Notes: generated from the letters alone by a model not told the origin. Numbered from the stretch's first letter, positions 1 through 11,345 are shown. The stretch: 64,000 bases of DNA from Cylicocyclus nassatus (GCA_958299035.1 CATQJL010000112.1:54078085-54142084), one strand, 5' to 3'. Translations and numbers: made by a program.

Positions 1-197
1 ATCCATCCATTCGATTCATTGGCTTCGCCAGCGATTTACTCCAGTTTTTGGAGCCTACGGGCCACATTTCCCTACGGTGCAATAGAAGTATGGAATTCCT
101 TTGCAATGTATCGCAAAGAAATTCCGTATTTCATCGCTGACCCATAAACGGGATTGCTCTCATGTATAAACTGCGACTACTGTACCAGTGTGTCTCC

Positions 198-436
198 AAA
201 GAGCCGGGCAAACATCACGCGATTTCATCACTTCGCGATTCTCCCAACTGGACAAGTGACACGAGTTCATTGCATGCCAATCATCTTGTACTCCGTTGTG
301 ATAGTTTTCCGAAGCGACCAATCGAACTAATTACCACAATGAAATGAAAGATGATCGGCATGCAATGAACTCGTAACAGTCGTCCTGCTAGAAGAATCGC
401 GAGGCGATGAAATCGCGTCATGTATGCTCGGCCTTT
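198..436. mobile_element. palindromic MITE, GGCC-ended, about 240 bp
   Basis: Inverted ends share a CACGCGATTTCATC-type core (about 215-229) with its reverse complement near 400-418. An inner inverted pair, built on CATTGCATGCCAATCATCTT-like sequence, lies at about 267-290 and 347-373. The ends are diverged relatives of the MITE at 1090-1319. A target duplication was not clear. Confidence 0.6.
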
Positions 437-672
437 ACAGTTCTTGAAAATTAATGGCGACATCCGACTGAGTCGCAATTGGCTGCCTGAGTCAACCAGA
501 CAATTGCCACCAAAATGGTGGGCGACTCCACCCATACAGTATCCTGCAGCCAATCGCTGTTTTCGGTGGCTCTTTTCCATCCCTACAGCAACCTCCAAGG
601 TCGAAAAACGCCTTGAACACTTCTACAGTTTTGAGAGACTTCAGGCACAGTCCTGGACCGAGCTTCCAGAAG
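437..672 (+). CDS. possible upstream coding segment (Kelch-like) of the BTB-BACK-RS gene
   Basis: The frame is open from 437 to 672. Its last 28 codons, from the acceptor at 587-588, end in a SWTELPE motif that resembles the last strand of a Kelch repeat. Splicing from 672 to 708 would remove only 35 nt and join in frame to ASASNDENSYNIAVAV, which would fit the next Kelch strand. If real, the gene at 683 begins further upstream, possibly outside the window, and would have Kelch repeats before BTB, the order seen in LZTR1-type proteins. Against it: the intron is shorter than usual in nematodes, and an ATG at 683 offers a simpler start. The acceptor at 437 would be formed at the right end of a MITE (about 198-436). 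Confidence 0.3.
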
Positions 673-682
673 GTCAAAAGTA

Positions 683-3639
683 ATGAAAAGCTCACAACTT
701 TTTCCAGCCAGTGCCTCTAACGACGAAAACAGTTACAATATAGCTGTGGCAGTCCTCAGCGAATCGTCAATCGTCGTATGCACTTGAACAAGCATTAAAT
801 TTAGAACACTATCAAGCTCATCTACAAAAAAGGGCATCGCTATGTGAAAATCACAGACTTCGTTGCTGTGTCTCAACTCATAAAACAGGTATCCCGTTTA
901 CGGACAATAAGACCATCCAACTAACACTATCCGTTTCCAGCATCAAGTGACTGGACGAGTTCCGCGCTCTATCGATCTCACTGATTATTTTGATACGACC
1001 ATTACAATTCTAGCTGACTACATCGAAAAAGGAGAGATAAAAGTATAAGATTGGCTTTATGTGTTCGAATGTTTATTGTTCGTGTTTAAAGGGCCAGGCA
1101 TACTTCACGCGATTTCAGTCGCGACGCGATTTGGCAATATTCCAACTGTCTATAACTCGCTGTAAGCACATTTAAAATGTACAGAAGATAGAGCAATTTA
1201 ACAATCCACCTAAGTTATACACACTATGCGTGTGCAATTTGCTAATGTTGGATCTGAAGAATTCTGGCGAACTGCCAAATCGCGTCGCGACTGAAATCGC
1301 GTGAAGTATGCCCGGCCCTTAAGGCTAAAATATCATTCTACGCTTTGGCAGAGCTACTGAAGCTCACAAAGACTTTTGTGATGGAAGATCTACAAAGGCG
1401 CCTTGAAGAGGTGAAATTTTCCACTTGTAGACACTTGCCTATATTCTGATCAAAGTTTGAGATTACTTATTGCCCTATGAATTTCAGATCCTCATTTTGA
1501 CCGCCGATACTTCTACCGATCATCTCATACAAGCGGTTCTTGTAGCTGGCACATCAAACATTACAAAAGAGGTAAACACGCCCAGACAGCAGAAACAGAA
1601 GGGTGATCTCGGTTGCAGACGGAGAATGCTCTGCATTATCTCGCCGCTTGGAGTTTTGTGAAAATGGCCAAGTTACCGGACTTCCAGCGCATTCCGTACC
1701 ACCAGTTTGTCATGCTTCTAGCCAGGTAGGCCAATAATTCTGGGAATGTCAAAACTTTAGGCACTCAGCTCTCTCCCTTATACCCACTCCGTCAGCGCAA
1801 ATTCGGACAAGGGAATGCAGATGGTTTGAACAATCCAACCATGCTGCGCATCAATGCACTTGCTTTGAATGATCTGCTAAGCGTATGGAAGGAGTTATGA
1901 TACTTCAAACATGACAACATACTCAAGTCCCAGTGAACAACGTTCGTTAGATGGCAGCCTGAGGGTGTGTAATCGCAATGATCACGGGTATCCCATTACA
2001 GAGAAGCACACTTACTAAAAACCTGAATAAGGTTTTAGAAGGTTCTCCTTGGAACATGCGGAAGACTTAATAAATCTTCACTTTAAACGCTCATAACTCC
2101 TTCCAAATAAGCATTAACGGATAATGCGAGTGCGAACAGCTTGTCCTGAGTTGGTCGGACCAAGTTCTGACAATTCCCTCAAGCCTTTCGAAAGGCGCAT
2201 TTAGCCTCTAACCATAATCATTTCTCCACCGATCGTTTGGCTTACAGCTGCGAGCTACATGTTGCTCATGAAGTCGTCGCTGCTGATGCCGCTCTTCTAT
2301 GGCTTGTCGGTCAACCTCATCCAGCTGTTTACGTGCCTGGTGTATTTTCCGTGGTAACTAATTTTCAACTTTGCCGTAAGACCATTATTCAAAATTCGAA
2401 TTGCACTCAGATTCGTTCCGCTTATCTAAGTAAAGTAGATCGTCAGCTCATCGTAGAACGCATCGCTACTCTGCAAATGCCGGAATCGGTATGCCTGGGC
2501 CATAAGCGAAGTGAATGCTTAATTTTTTTCATGCAGGTGGCTCGTTTCGCCAAAAATTCGATGGAGTCAAAGCATAGTAGCCGAATCTGCCTTGAAGGAA
2601 CACACATCAATCGTCATCTAGTCCGTTGTGGTATACCAGATCCTGAGAAACGTCCGAAAGAGACACAACTAGTGTTGAGTAGACCACGTGAGGGGATCAA
2701 ATGGAGTGAGAAGAGTAAGCGCTATAAACAGAAGAAGCTCGGAGGGTTCGCTTTTATATGATATTATGTCTTTAGACCTAGAAGAGCAGAAAAAATCGAG
2801 GAGATCGAAAAGATTGAGAAGATCCAAGAAGTCCAGAAGTAGAAAGGTCATTGGAAACCATTTTCTTCTCAAGTCTTTCGAAACAAATGTTTTGCAGAGT
2901 AGAAGAAGCAGCCAAAGCAAAAGATCTAGCCGCAAGAGTAGATCGCAGCGTTCATCAAGAAGTAAACGGTCGCCAAAGTAAGTAGAGTGATGAATCTCAC
3001 TAACAACTTTGATTAAGGGAATAATCGAGGTACAGTCTATGTTAATCATAAGCTTCCTTTTCCGCACGCGCATCGTCACGTCAACACCTCGCGCAACATC
3101 CGTGGGCGAGCAACATGGCCATACAAGTCGGCTTCATTGATCGCAGGTCGCAACGCAGGGCTCTTGCGCTGGAATGCTCATCCTTAAAAGAACTGGCTGA
3201 TTGATACAGACGATAAACAAAGTGTGAAAGTACTCAAAGTTGCCCCATGAAGCTCATTTTTTATGGAAATATACAGCCATTCTACATCGCAAACTTGTGC
3301 TAATGAACAAATATTGCTCAATTCTTTTTCAGATCGGAAAGATCCGGATCAAAAAGCAGACGCTCGAAAAGAAGCAGTAAATCGTCAAAAAGACGTCACA
3401 GATCTAGCTCAGAAAGACGTCGCAGCAGGCGTGAAAGTAGAAGCAAAAGCAAGAGGAGCCAAAAATCAGAACGTAGTAATGGAAATGGTGAAGGTAGGAA
3501 AAAACGCGCGAAAGAGGGCGAAGAATCGGGGTGAGGAGTAATCTAGCTCTGGACTTGGTCTGATAAAAAAATCAATTCCAGGAGCGAAAGAGGCGAGAAG
3601 AGGCGTGGGAAGAAAACGAGGACGAGTAAAATTCTTTGA
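683..3639 (+). CDS. BTB/POZ-BACK protein with C-terminal RS (Arg/Ser) domain, 13 exons
   Basis: Spliced model by eye: exons 683-751, 805-888, 941-1042, 1324-1410, 1488-1571, 1619-1725, 2248-2353, 2411-2488, 2537-2714, 2776-2846, 2898-2977, 3333-3530, 3582-3639 (TGA). Phases agree at every junction, giving about 433 residues. Residues ~24-114 look like a BTB/POZ domain (HRYV near the start, IDLTDYFD, then DYIEKGEIK). Residues ~115-239 look like BACK (ENALHYLAAW, HEVVAADAALLWL, VIRSAYLSK). From ~299 to the end the protein is dominated by Ser-Arg/Ser-Lys dipeptides, as in splicing-related RS domains. BTB-BACK proteins are usually Cullin-3 substrate adaptors; RS tails usually direct nuclear-speckle location and SRPK phosphorylation. 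The pairing is unusual and the function is not known. The exon 1 end is uncertain (GT at 746 or 752), and the start may lie upstream. Polyadenylation signal at 3827-3832. Confidence 0.72.
1090..1319. mobile_element. Harbinger-type MITE with TAA target duplication, in an intron
   Basis: Long terminal inverted repeats: AGGGCCAGGCATACTTCACG at the left matches the complement of the right end (about 46 bp per arm, near-perfect). The element is flanked by TAA at 1087-1089 and 1320-1322. A 3-bp TWA duplication is typical of the PIF/Harbinger superfamily. It lies in the intron between the exons ending at 1042 and starting at 1324, and directly abuts the downstream acceptor. Confidence 0.85.
1780..2215. 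repeat. diverged palindromic element in intron 1726-2247
   Basis: GGAAGGAGTTATGA near 1888-1901 pairs with TCATAACTCCTTCC near 2091-2104, and flanking sequence continues to match in inverted orientation with many differences. Similar TCATAACTCC blocks occur near 27120 and 35680, so this may be an old dispersed family. Boundaries are approximate. Confidence 0.45.
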
Positions 3640-3826
3640 CAAAGCCACTGATACAGCGTAGATGAATTTTGATGTAGTAAAGCAGTATGTAGCTGTATTA
3701 AAGCTGTTGCCCAGGCATAGATGCGTAGTCCCTTGAAAAGATGTCTATTTAGGTACGAACATCCCCAGACACAGTGTATCATATGCTGGAAAAGAAAGTA
3801 ATCATCCTTAACACAAACAAAAACGA

Positions 3827-3832
3827 AATAAA
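3827..3832 (+). promoter_or_regulatory. polyadenylation signal AATAAA
   Basis: A canonical AATAAA lies about 190 nt after the TGA of the BTB-BACK-RS gene, in an AT-rich stretch. The spacing suits a nematode 3' UTR. Confidence 0.45.
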
Positions 3833-4176
3833 GGTTTAGTCCTGCAAAACTCGAAGTTCTTGATTCAGAATTCTCAAAGCTGAGCAATGTGAAAATTTCG
3901 ACGCAGAACTCCTGCTAAAGCTCCTGCTGCCTACGGAAGATTTTTTGAACGAAATCCGCAAAGAATATTTATGATGGCGAAGGTGTTGGTGATGGCGTCT
4001 GCGAAAATTCGTACTGACACCGTTGCGAATTAGCAACCTTTTTACAACGATTGTCAATCTTCAAGGGTTGAGAAAGATTTTTGACAGAGAAGTCTCTCCC
4101 GTCAATGATTGAGCCGTCATACTCAGTGGGTAAATTTGCATGAAATTCGTAAACGCTTGTTGTTCCGAATGTTGTC

Positions 4177-5737
4177 GGGGGGCGGGCGTTAGGTACCCAA
4201 CCGAGGTGCGAGCGTTAGGTACCCAACCATTAGTGGTATACACTAGGCCACGCCCCCTGGCCGCTCTAACAGCGGGTACCTAACGATACACCAAATTCTA
4301 GCTGCTAGAAAGGCTCACCAAACTCGCTGAAGCGCTGGCGCTTGCAACCCACACAAAATGGATAATTCGAGAAAATCAAAAAAATGCGCGAATGAAAGCG
4401 CAAGTTTACAACGCTTTTTCTATTGCTTTTTTAAAACCAATTTTAGAACCACAGAAATTCGGTGATGAAAGTTAAAAACAGGGTAAGGCTTCTATGAGCA
4501 GTTCACAGAGATTTGCAAAAAATTGTGATAATCTGATCTAGCCCATAAGTCAGCGCGAGTTTCAAAACAGTAGACTTTGTAGAATTAATTTTATGATATT
4601 ACTGAAGCAAAGCGCACTTTCGGAGACGCTCCTGACAGATAAGTTGCACGACATATTCCTTTGTTTCAGAAAAACTGCTTCAAATACATTTCGACAATGA
4701 GAAAAGGAACCGATTGAAAAAAGAGCTTCGACGAGAACTTGTCATCAGGAATCGGAACTTCAAGGCGGACTATGTGGCCCATTGATATGGGAAGGGCACT
4801 AGCTCTGTTCCAGTCAACGAAAATTGTAAATTACAGAGCTATGCCAGTTTCGGATGAGTGTCGCCAAGAGAATGCAACAGGAAAAAGCAGCAACTCTACT
4901 GAGAGCAATTATTGGAACATTTTTTGCTTTTTGGGGAGTTACAAAAAATGCATAGCTTTGGTTGAATAAACTGAGCATATTTTGGCTGCTAGAAAAGAAA
5001 AGAAATATGAAAAAATTGCACTATGAAGGCCTCCAAAAAAGCATTACAGAGAATGTAGACATGATGAAATACATAGCTCAATGAAATTCTCACATGAGAA
5101 ATCTTCCAAAATGAAGAAAAATGTGTGCTTATCAATGCCTCATAAATCTGTTGGTCGACTATGACCGAAATAATGACCTTAATAATCTACGTTGACATGG
5201 TTTACAATTCCTGTGGCAATATTAACGCAAGTGTTACGACCCTTAACTTCACATCTCAAAACGAGCCTGATGATAATATGGAAAGGAATATTCCGTGTGA
5301 TGTTTGCTAGGGGCGCATCCGAAAGTGCGCATTTCTTCACTAAAATCATAAAATTTGGGTTTATTGGTATTCTACAAGGTTGACTTTCATAAAATTCCCT
5401 CTGACATTATCGGTATTATCACAATTTTTTTGCAAAACTATGTGACTCATAAAAGCCTTATCCTGTTCTTAGCTTTCATCACCGAATTTCTGTGGTTCTA
5501 AAATTGATTTAAAAAAAACGATGGAGAAAGCATTGTAAACTTGCGCTTTCGTTCGCGCATTTTTTTGATTTTCTCGAACTATCTTTTTCATGTGGATCGC
5601 AAGCCTCAGCGCTTCAGCGAGCTAGGTGAACTATAGCAGCTAGGATTTGTGTATCGTTAGGTACCCGCTGTCAAAGCAGCCAAGGGGCGTGCCTTACTGT
5701 ATACCACTAATGGCTGGGTACCTAACGCCACGCACCC
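4177..5737. mobile_element. Mutator-like foldback element with 9-bp target duplication
   Basis: The element is flanked by AATGTTGTC at 4168-4176 and exactly again at 5738-5746. Inverted arms of roughly 450 bp begin with a GCGTTAGGTACCCAACC unit, duplicated in tandem in the left arm. They include the ATTAGTGGTATAC block and a conserved segment with GTGATGAAAG/CTTTCATCAC near 4460 and 5480. A 9-bp duplication with long arms fits Mutator-like (MULE) elements. The interior (about 4650-5300) shows no transposase I can recognise, so the copy is non-autonomous. Confidence 0.85.
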
Positions 5738-5746
5738 AATGTTGTC

Positions 5747-6899
5747 CTGTTTTTTGATGAGCAATTCACGTAAGCCTATATCCAAACTGATTTCTCTTTG
5801 GATCACTAAAGTAATTGCCGCAGCTGTGAATCTATTCTTTACCTCAGGCAATGTTAGGTAATTTTCACTATTTTGACCCTATGGACGAGATTAGCAATCT
5901 GCAAAAAAGCTGATGAATTGGCGGATAATCCTTTTGACTTTTTTAGTAGTGTGTGAAGAACCAAATTTTGATTTTGATAATTTTTTAAAAGGGACCGAAT
6001 GCCAGATTTCGTCAATTTAAATCTCGTGAAACGCCAATTCGTAGATACCCCTGCAGGGGCACACCAGAATCTTGTGGGACTGATTCATGCTAATGAATAT
6101 ATTATAATCAGAAGCCGAAATTCAAAACTAGTAGATGTTGCAAAACATCTCTTCCTTTTGAGATTGATTGTCAAAGTTAAACTTCGAAAGGTTCAAATTT
6201 TCAAAATTCTAAAGAGAAAAGACTGATGTAATTAGATGCGAGACTACCAACAAAAGTACATACTTTCCAGAAAATAGTGAGGCCTCAATCGATCAAAACA
6301 ATGTGAAGAAATTAGTGTAAAAACTTTGCTCCGTACTGCATATCAAATTTTGGCAAGATCTAAATCTCGAATTCTTGCTATTGACTTTGTTGCAATTTGA
6401 AAACAAATTTTTAGAATAGACAACATTCGAGTGAGCATCAGAGCATTTTGCTAAATGCTATCGCATCGAAGCACTGTTGAAAGTTCTTCTAGATTTTTTA
6501 TCTATAGGCTCTGAAAGAGGAACCACCGTCCGACACAATCTCTTCTCTTCATTGCCAATTTGCGAGCTACAACTTAAACTTTATTGCGGTTATGAGGTAA
6601 GGCTGCACGCAGCTCTAGCACGGTACTGGCACGGCGCAAGTTTGCTGCAACCGCCTATTCCCCGGCTAGCTAGCCCGCAGAAAGTGTGGAAACGCTCGCA
6701 GTAGTAATTAAGGGCCACGGCTCGTCCACTCCCACTGTCTAAGGCGGCACAATGGTCTCATAACGGCAATCTTTTTGAATTTGTTCAGCGTAGTAGAGTT
6801 CATCTTCGACACGTTCCTCGACTTGTCGGTCACTTTGACCGCTCTTCCCTACTCTACCGGACGTCGAACCCCTTGATCCAGGAAACCCCGGAACAGCAG
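5747..6899. other. no gene recognised
   Basis: AT-rich sequence with only short chance frames. No splice-linked coding signal, repeat ends or RNA gene seen, apart from the LINE scrap that begins near 6900. Confidence 0.4.
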
Positions 6900-7170
6900 G
6901 ATCAATTATGTTCCATCCCAACAACGACTGTCTACACATCGAAACATTCAACGTGAGACGCCTGCCAAACGAAGTCCAACTATATAAAGTGCAAGAAGCC
7001 CCGAAAAGAACACGACTCGATACACTGGCCCTAACGAGATGGAGAGACGAATTTTAGGAACTTGGCACTTGCAATTGGCAAAGAGTAAGATCACTCACGT
7101 TAAAAGAATGGATCAGTTTGTTTGGGTGCCGCATATTGTAATCATATGAAAGGCAAATAAATCATAAATC
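6900..7170 (+). mobile_element. RTE-type LINE remnant: start of the endonuclease, internally deleted
   Basis: Reading 6925-7053 on + gives a stretch with TFNVRRLPNEVQ and LDTLALTRWRD, matching the pattern at the start of RTE-clade apurinic endonuclease domains (TFNVRTL..., then the DVLALSE-type motif). The frame stops at TTT TAG. About 45 bp further on, GTTAAAAGAATGGATCAG encodes VKRMDQ, a motif also found in the RTE C-terminal fragment at 31652-31918. The piece then runs into AATAAATCATAAATCA, which looks like a LINE tail. This suggests an internally deleted RTE copy. Confidence 0.45.
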
Positions 7171-7269
7171 AACGTAGTAATTGATTGTTTACTGAAGTAA
7201 GACCAAAATTGTGGTCCCAGCTTATGCTAATACATTTGTAACAATATTCCTACACAATTAACTTACTAA

Positions 7270-8620
7270 GGCCCGTATGCACGTACATCCCCGCGGGGAG
7301 GGGATGTGCGCTTAACCATTGAAATGATCCCCGCTGGGGATCCCTTCCCCTCCCCTCGCGAACCCCCGTATGCACAAAGACAATATCGGACAAGGGATCC
7401 CCTGTGGGGAGGGGAAGTGAACCCTCTTATGCACAAGAGGGGATCAAGCGGGAAAATCACCTTGCTTTCAAATTTTCTATGAAAAACTCTTTCTTATTTC
7501 ATATTTTGACTGCAACTCATCTTCATCTCCTCACTTTCATTAATTTAGGGTTGCGAAATGCGCGTATGCAGTGACTGCGCTCGGGGCACTAAAAATGATT
7601 TTTTCTACTCCCATTATGTTCATGCTTTCTTGGATGCTGCCCACTTTCGCTCATGCTGCTCCATTTCAGCGTAAAAATGTTGAACTGTAGAAGTTGATGT
7701 GTCTCTGCAAGGGAATGGGTAGAAGACGTTAGGCTGCCGAAAAGGGGGGGGGTGCCGCGCGGACGCTCAAAGCAGTATTCTAACACATAACAGAAGCTGC
7801 AAATTGTGCCAGCTCTGCATAAACGCTGTAGCTATCAGCTGCATATCGTCCTTTATCCCAGGGGAATGATCCCCAGCAGCCATCCCTGCTATGCACAAGG
7901 GGAACGCTGGGGAGGGGATCACTCCCCAGGGGATTTCTACTCAGAAATAAGCAAATATGCTACTTTCTAGATTTTTTCAAGGCAGCTTATGTTAAAATAA
8001 CAAGATAATGGCAATATGTCATGAAATATGAAAGTTACAATGTGTTTACTCAGCCTATATAGTTAAAACTATTATGTTATATGAAAAATGCGCAAATTTC
8101 CTGAATGATCAAGAACTCCTATAAATAATCGAAATTGGCAGCTATTGTTGCTCGGATTTCTTCTCAAGAGGCGAATATAGAAAAGAAAGACAAATTGCAA
8201 GCCACAGGTCGCTGAGAGAAGAACCCGGCTTTCAAAGAAAATCCTCCATCAAAATGAACGAAATGCTTGGTAATGACTGAGCAGAACCAGAATATCTGCG
8301 TCTCTGGCATGATCTACACCATCGAACCCCTACTTCGTTGCAGGGGATGTTGATCCCCTCCCCCGCGTTACTGAGTTAAATTCGCGCATACGGGGTTCGA
8401 GTGGGGGAAGGGAAGGGATCCCCTCCCCCATTCGAACCCCGTATGCACTGGGGTTCGCTCGATCAATACCTCTGAAACCATTCACACCATCCCCGCTTAG
8501 GTGCAGGGGAGGGGATCGCTCCCCTCCCCTCTGTCATGGCGGGCTTCGGCGGAGGGGATCGTTCCCCTGGGGATCCAGCTCCCCTCCCCTCCCCAGCGGG
8601 GACGTACGTGCATACGGGCC
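7270..8620. mobile_element. Harbinger-type foldback with C/G-run arms and TAA duplication
   Basis: The ends are perfect inverted copies of GGCCCGTATGCACGTAC, flanked by TAA at 7267-7269 and 8621-8623. Inside the ends, both arms contain many repeats of CCCCTCCCC and GGGGATC blocks and secondary GTATGCAC motifs, so the arms can pair in many registers. No coding region. 1351 bp. The 3-bp duplication and GGCC end suggest the PIF/Harbinger group. Confidence 0.85.
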
Positions 8621-8623
8621 TAA

Positions 8624-9475
8624 TTCTGCTCATACTTCTTCTCTAACTAAGATACGAACCAAAGGGAATAAGCGCCACAACAAAGTTTTCAAAAAGTTTG
8701 GAGTAGAATTTACTTATCGCATGTGCACCTATGCCCAACGTAACCTCCCAAATTCGGTGCGTATTTGTGTGCAAATGACCGCGGGGACCGCCCCTTTTCG
8801 ACGATATAGTCCTTTACCCATCATATAGGTGTCTTGACATGTGGAAGTTGACTCTAGGTATAGTTTGTCTCAATGGTTAAGGCTGACGTTGGCCAAATCG
8901 CTTGTTCGCAACGGTCGCGGTCTATGCTGCATGCGCGTTGCACGCACGCGCCGGAGAGATCGCAGAAAATGAGAAGAGAACGGACAAATCGTGACAGATT
9001 ACTGCAGCAAACCGCAGACATGACGTTAGATAATGGCGGTGCGAACCAGCATCATGTCAATCTCGGCCTGATCCAGATTGCATACTGTATTATTTACGAT
9101 TTTCGATTTGGGAAATTCCACACCCGCTTTGGGACAAATTACAAAAAACGAGATTGATATGTCTTTTAAGAGTGTCAGGCTGTGATTACCTAGTGGTTCT
9201 CTTTGTCTTTCCCATCCGTCCTCCAGCCGCGCAACATACGCAAAGCGAGCATTGCGTGCGAACGGTCCTAAAATCTATATACCCACAGAACGAAAGTGGA
9301 AAAGAGAGATTAGCAAAAAGGAAGTTTACACACCGCTGAAAGTTATGGCATGCTCTGAATGAGCGTCACCGTACATAATGGAAGCTGAGGTAGAGTTAAC
9401 CTTGGGGTACTTTAATGAACACGAAACAGCCTCAAGGTAGGGTGTACCTTGAGGTATAATCTACCTCAAGTTTCA
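8624..9475. other. no gene recognised
   Basis: Contains a weak inverted pair around 9385-9475 (CTACCTCAAG against CTTGAGGTA-type blocks) but no coding exon I can support. Confidence 0.35.
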
Positions 9476-11345
9476 TTTTATTTATTTATTTTGTACGCCA
9501 GGAGGCGCGCTTCAATACAACAAACCAGATAAGAACAGGGTGTAAAACGACAAACCAATAGAAAACATGAAAAGAAAAAAAACCAACAAAGGAGCAATCG
9601 TATTGAAATGAATAAGTCATCCAAATCTTGTCCAACCTACTTTGCACTCTCTGGAGGAAAGAGATACATAAAAGAAAACAGCTTGACCAGCTCATTCCCT
9701 CTTCGCCCGTCAGCCTGATCAAGCATCCCAAGTCGTGGGGAACAGCGCGGAGGCCCGGCGATCGGCTATACTGGTCGCCCCCGCCAGATAAGCCAAAACG
9801 GGTGTACTGGCAGGGGGCTGCCAGTACCGCCGCTCACCGAAACCCCCGCCCCTCCCCACGAACCCGCCATGACAGACCGGAGTGGCAGAAGAAGACAACA
9901 CAACGCCCTAGATATTAGTATTACCGCCAGTGTAGTGCAACGGCCAGAAACAACCCGAACAAAAAGCCTTCACAGAACCTGAGTGGAGGTACTAGAAGAG
10001 GTAATGAAAAGTGAGAAAAGCTATCTGACGAAAGGTACACCCGGAGCTGAGAAGCTCTGGAAAGACATGGGAGAGCTGGGAAAACATACAAAAGGTAGCC
10101 TGTTCACGTTACTGGAGTGCAGGGAACATACAGTCAAGACAAAAAGCGAGTGATAAAAAAGAGAAGAACAGCAACAAAGGATTCATTCCACGTCACGTAT
10201 GCCTAGCACTTGTAGAATGTCCATTTTTCGGATGGCAATTTTGAAGTGTGCGGAATTTTTAAGGCATAAAAGAGTAGTAGGCAAACGTTCCAGATATTTG
10301 GCGACTCTGAAAAAGAAGGAACTCGTACACCTCAGACGATTTGCGCTCGGTAGCTTGAGTCGAAAGGCAAAACCGCCATGCCGTCCGTACACCGGACGAA
10401 GCGCCCAATAGTTTGAGGGCTTTAAACGAAGTTCCCCTTTAAGAATCTTATAGGCTAAAATCAAGTCTGCCTCTACCCTTCTGTAAAAAAGACTCTTGAA
10501 GGTTCAACTCGCGCAGGCGAACTTTATATGGGGGTAGGCCCTGCGGATAGCTTGGGTCCGCAAAGACTCGGTAGTAGAGTACTCTGGTAAACGTCCTCTG
10601 CACACTTTCAGTTTTCTTAATATTTTTGGAGCGATAAGGACAGGGCCGCAGTATTCAATCAGTGGCAACAGGAACATTTTGAAAAGTTTGATCCAAAGAA
10701 AAGGATCAGAACTCGAAACATTTTTAAAAAGACAGTTCAAAACCCTCAAGCCCTTGGCCGCCACCGCGTCAATATGGCTCTCAAAGTTCAAACCATTGCC
10801 AACTAACACGCCAATCACGAACTTCCCTACTCACTAACATTCACCTAGCTCATTGTTATAAACGTTCAGTGAAAGCGATCCTACGGGGAGATTCTGACTT
10901 CTACGAAAATTGACTTTGAGATGCCAAAAATTTGTCCACTGCAACATACGTTCGACAGATTTCGTCAAAGCCTGCTGAACTGCTCTTTTTTTGTTTCACT
11001 ATAGACTGCAGTGACTTTGATGTCATCCGCGTACGCATGCACAAAAATCCTCGTATCCGTTTTCAGAAAAGCAGGTAAATCATGTGTGTATATAAGAAAA
11101 AGTATAGGCGACAAAATCCCTCCTTGTGGAACGCCCGATAGGCATTCCCTAGAAAAGGAAAAGTCATGAGAGAAGCGCACTATCATCTTTCTATCCTCAA
11201 GATAGGATCGAAACCAATCTAGTAAAGTGCCCTCTGTGTCTATACAGGTAGCAATGATGAATACGGGCTTAGGTTGAAGAGATGTTTGAAAGAAAATGTT
11301 TTTGAAGTTTGCTCGTCGGCTATCCGAAGGCACTCCTTAAAAAGG
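9476..11345 (-). mobile_element. 5'-truncated non-LTR retrotransposon (CR1/jockey-like)
   Basis: On the - strand the element starts inside a reverse transcriptase domain at about 11345 and ends at about 9476 with an AAATAAATAAATAAA-type tail, as expected for 5' truncation during target-primed reverse transcription. The coding part is 11333-10183; about 700 bp of 3' untranslated sequence follows. Confidence 0.75.
10183..11333 (-). pseudogene. LINE reverse transcriptase, C-terminal half, frameshifted
   Basis: Segment 11333-10965 contains the fingers/palm motifs LSGVPQGGILSPILF and HAYADDIK, with the catalytic YADD at 11022-11033. Segment 10818-10504 continues with the thumb-like part typical of CR1/jockey LINEs (LNCLFKNVSS, LIEYCGPVL). 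Segment 10464-10183 is the usual C-terminal end (LAYKILKGEL, SFFFRVAKYLERLP). The three pieces are in different frames or separated by stops, so the gene is dead. No endonuclease is left. Confidence 0.8.

Noticed and set aside
1761..1872. Possible exon after acceptor at 1760
   Set aside because: Joining 1725 directly to 2248 keeps the phase and gives a better BACK-domain sequence; the segment overlaps a palindromic repeat and soon meets a stop.
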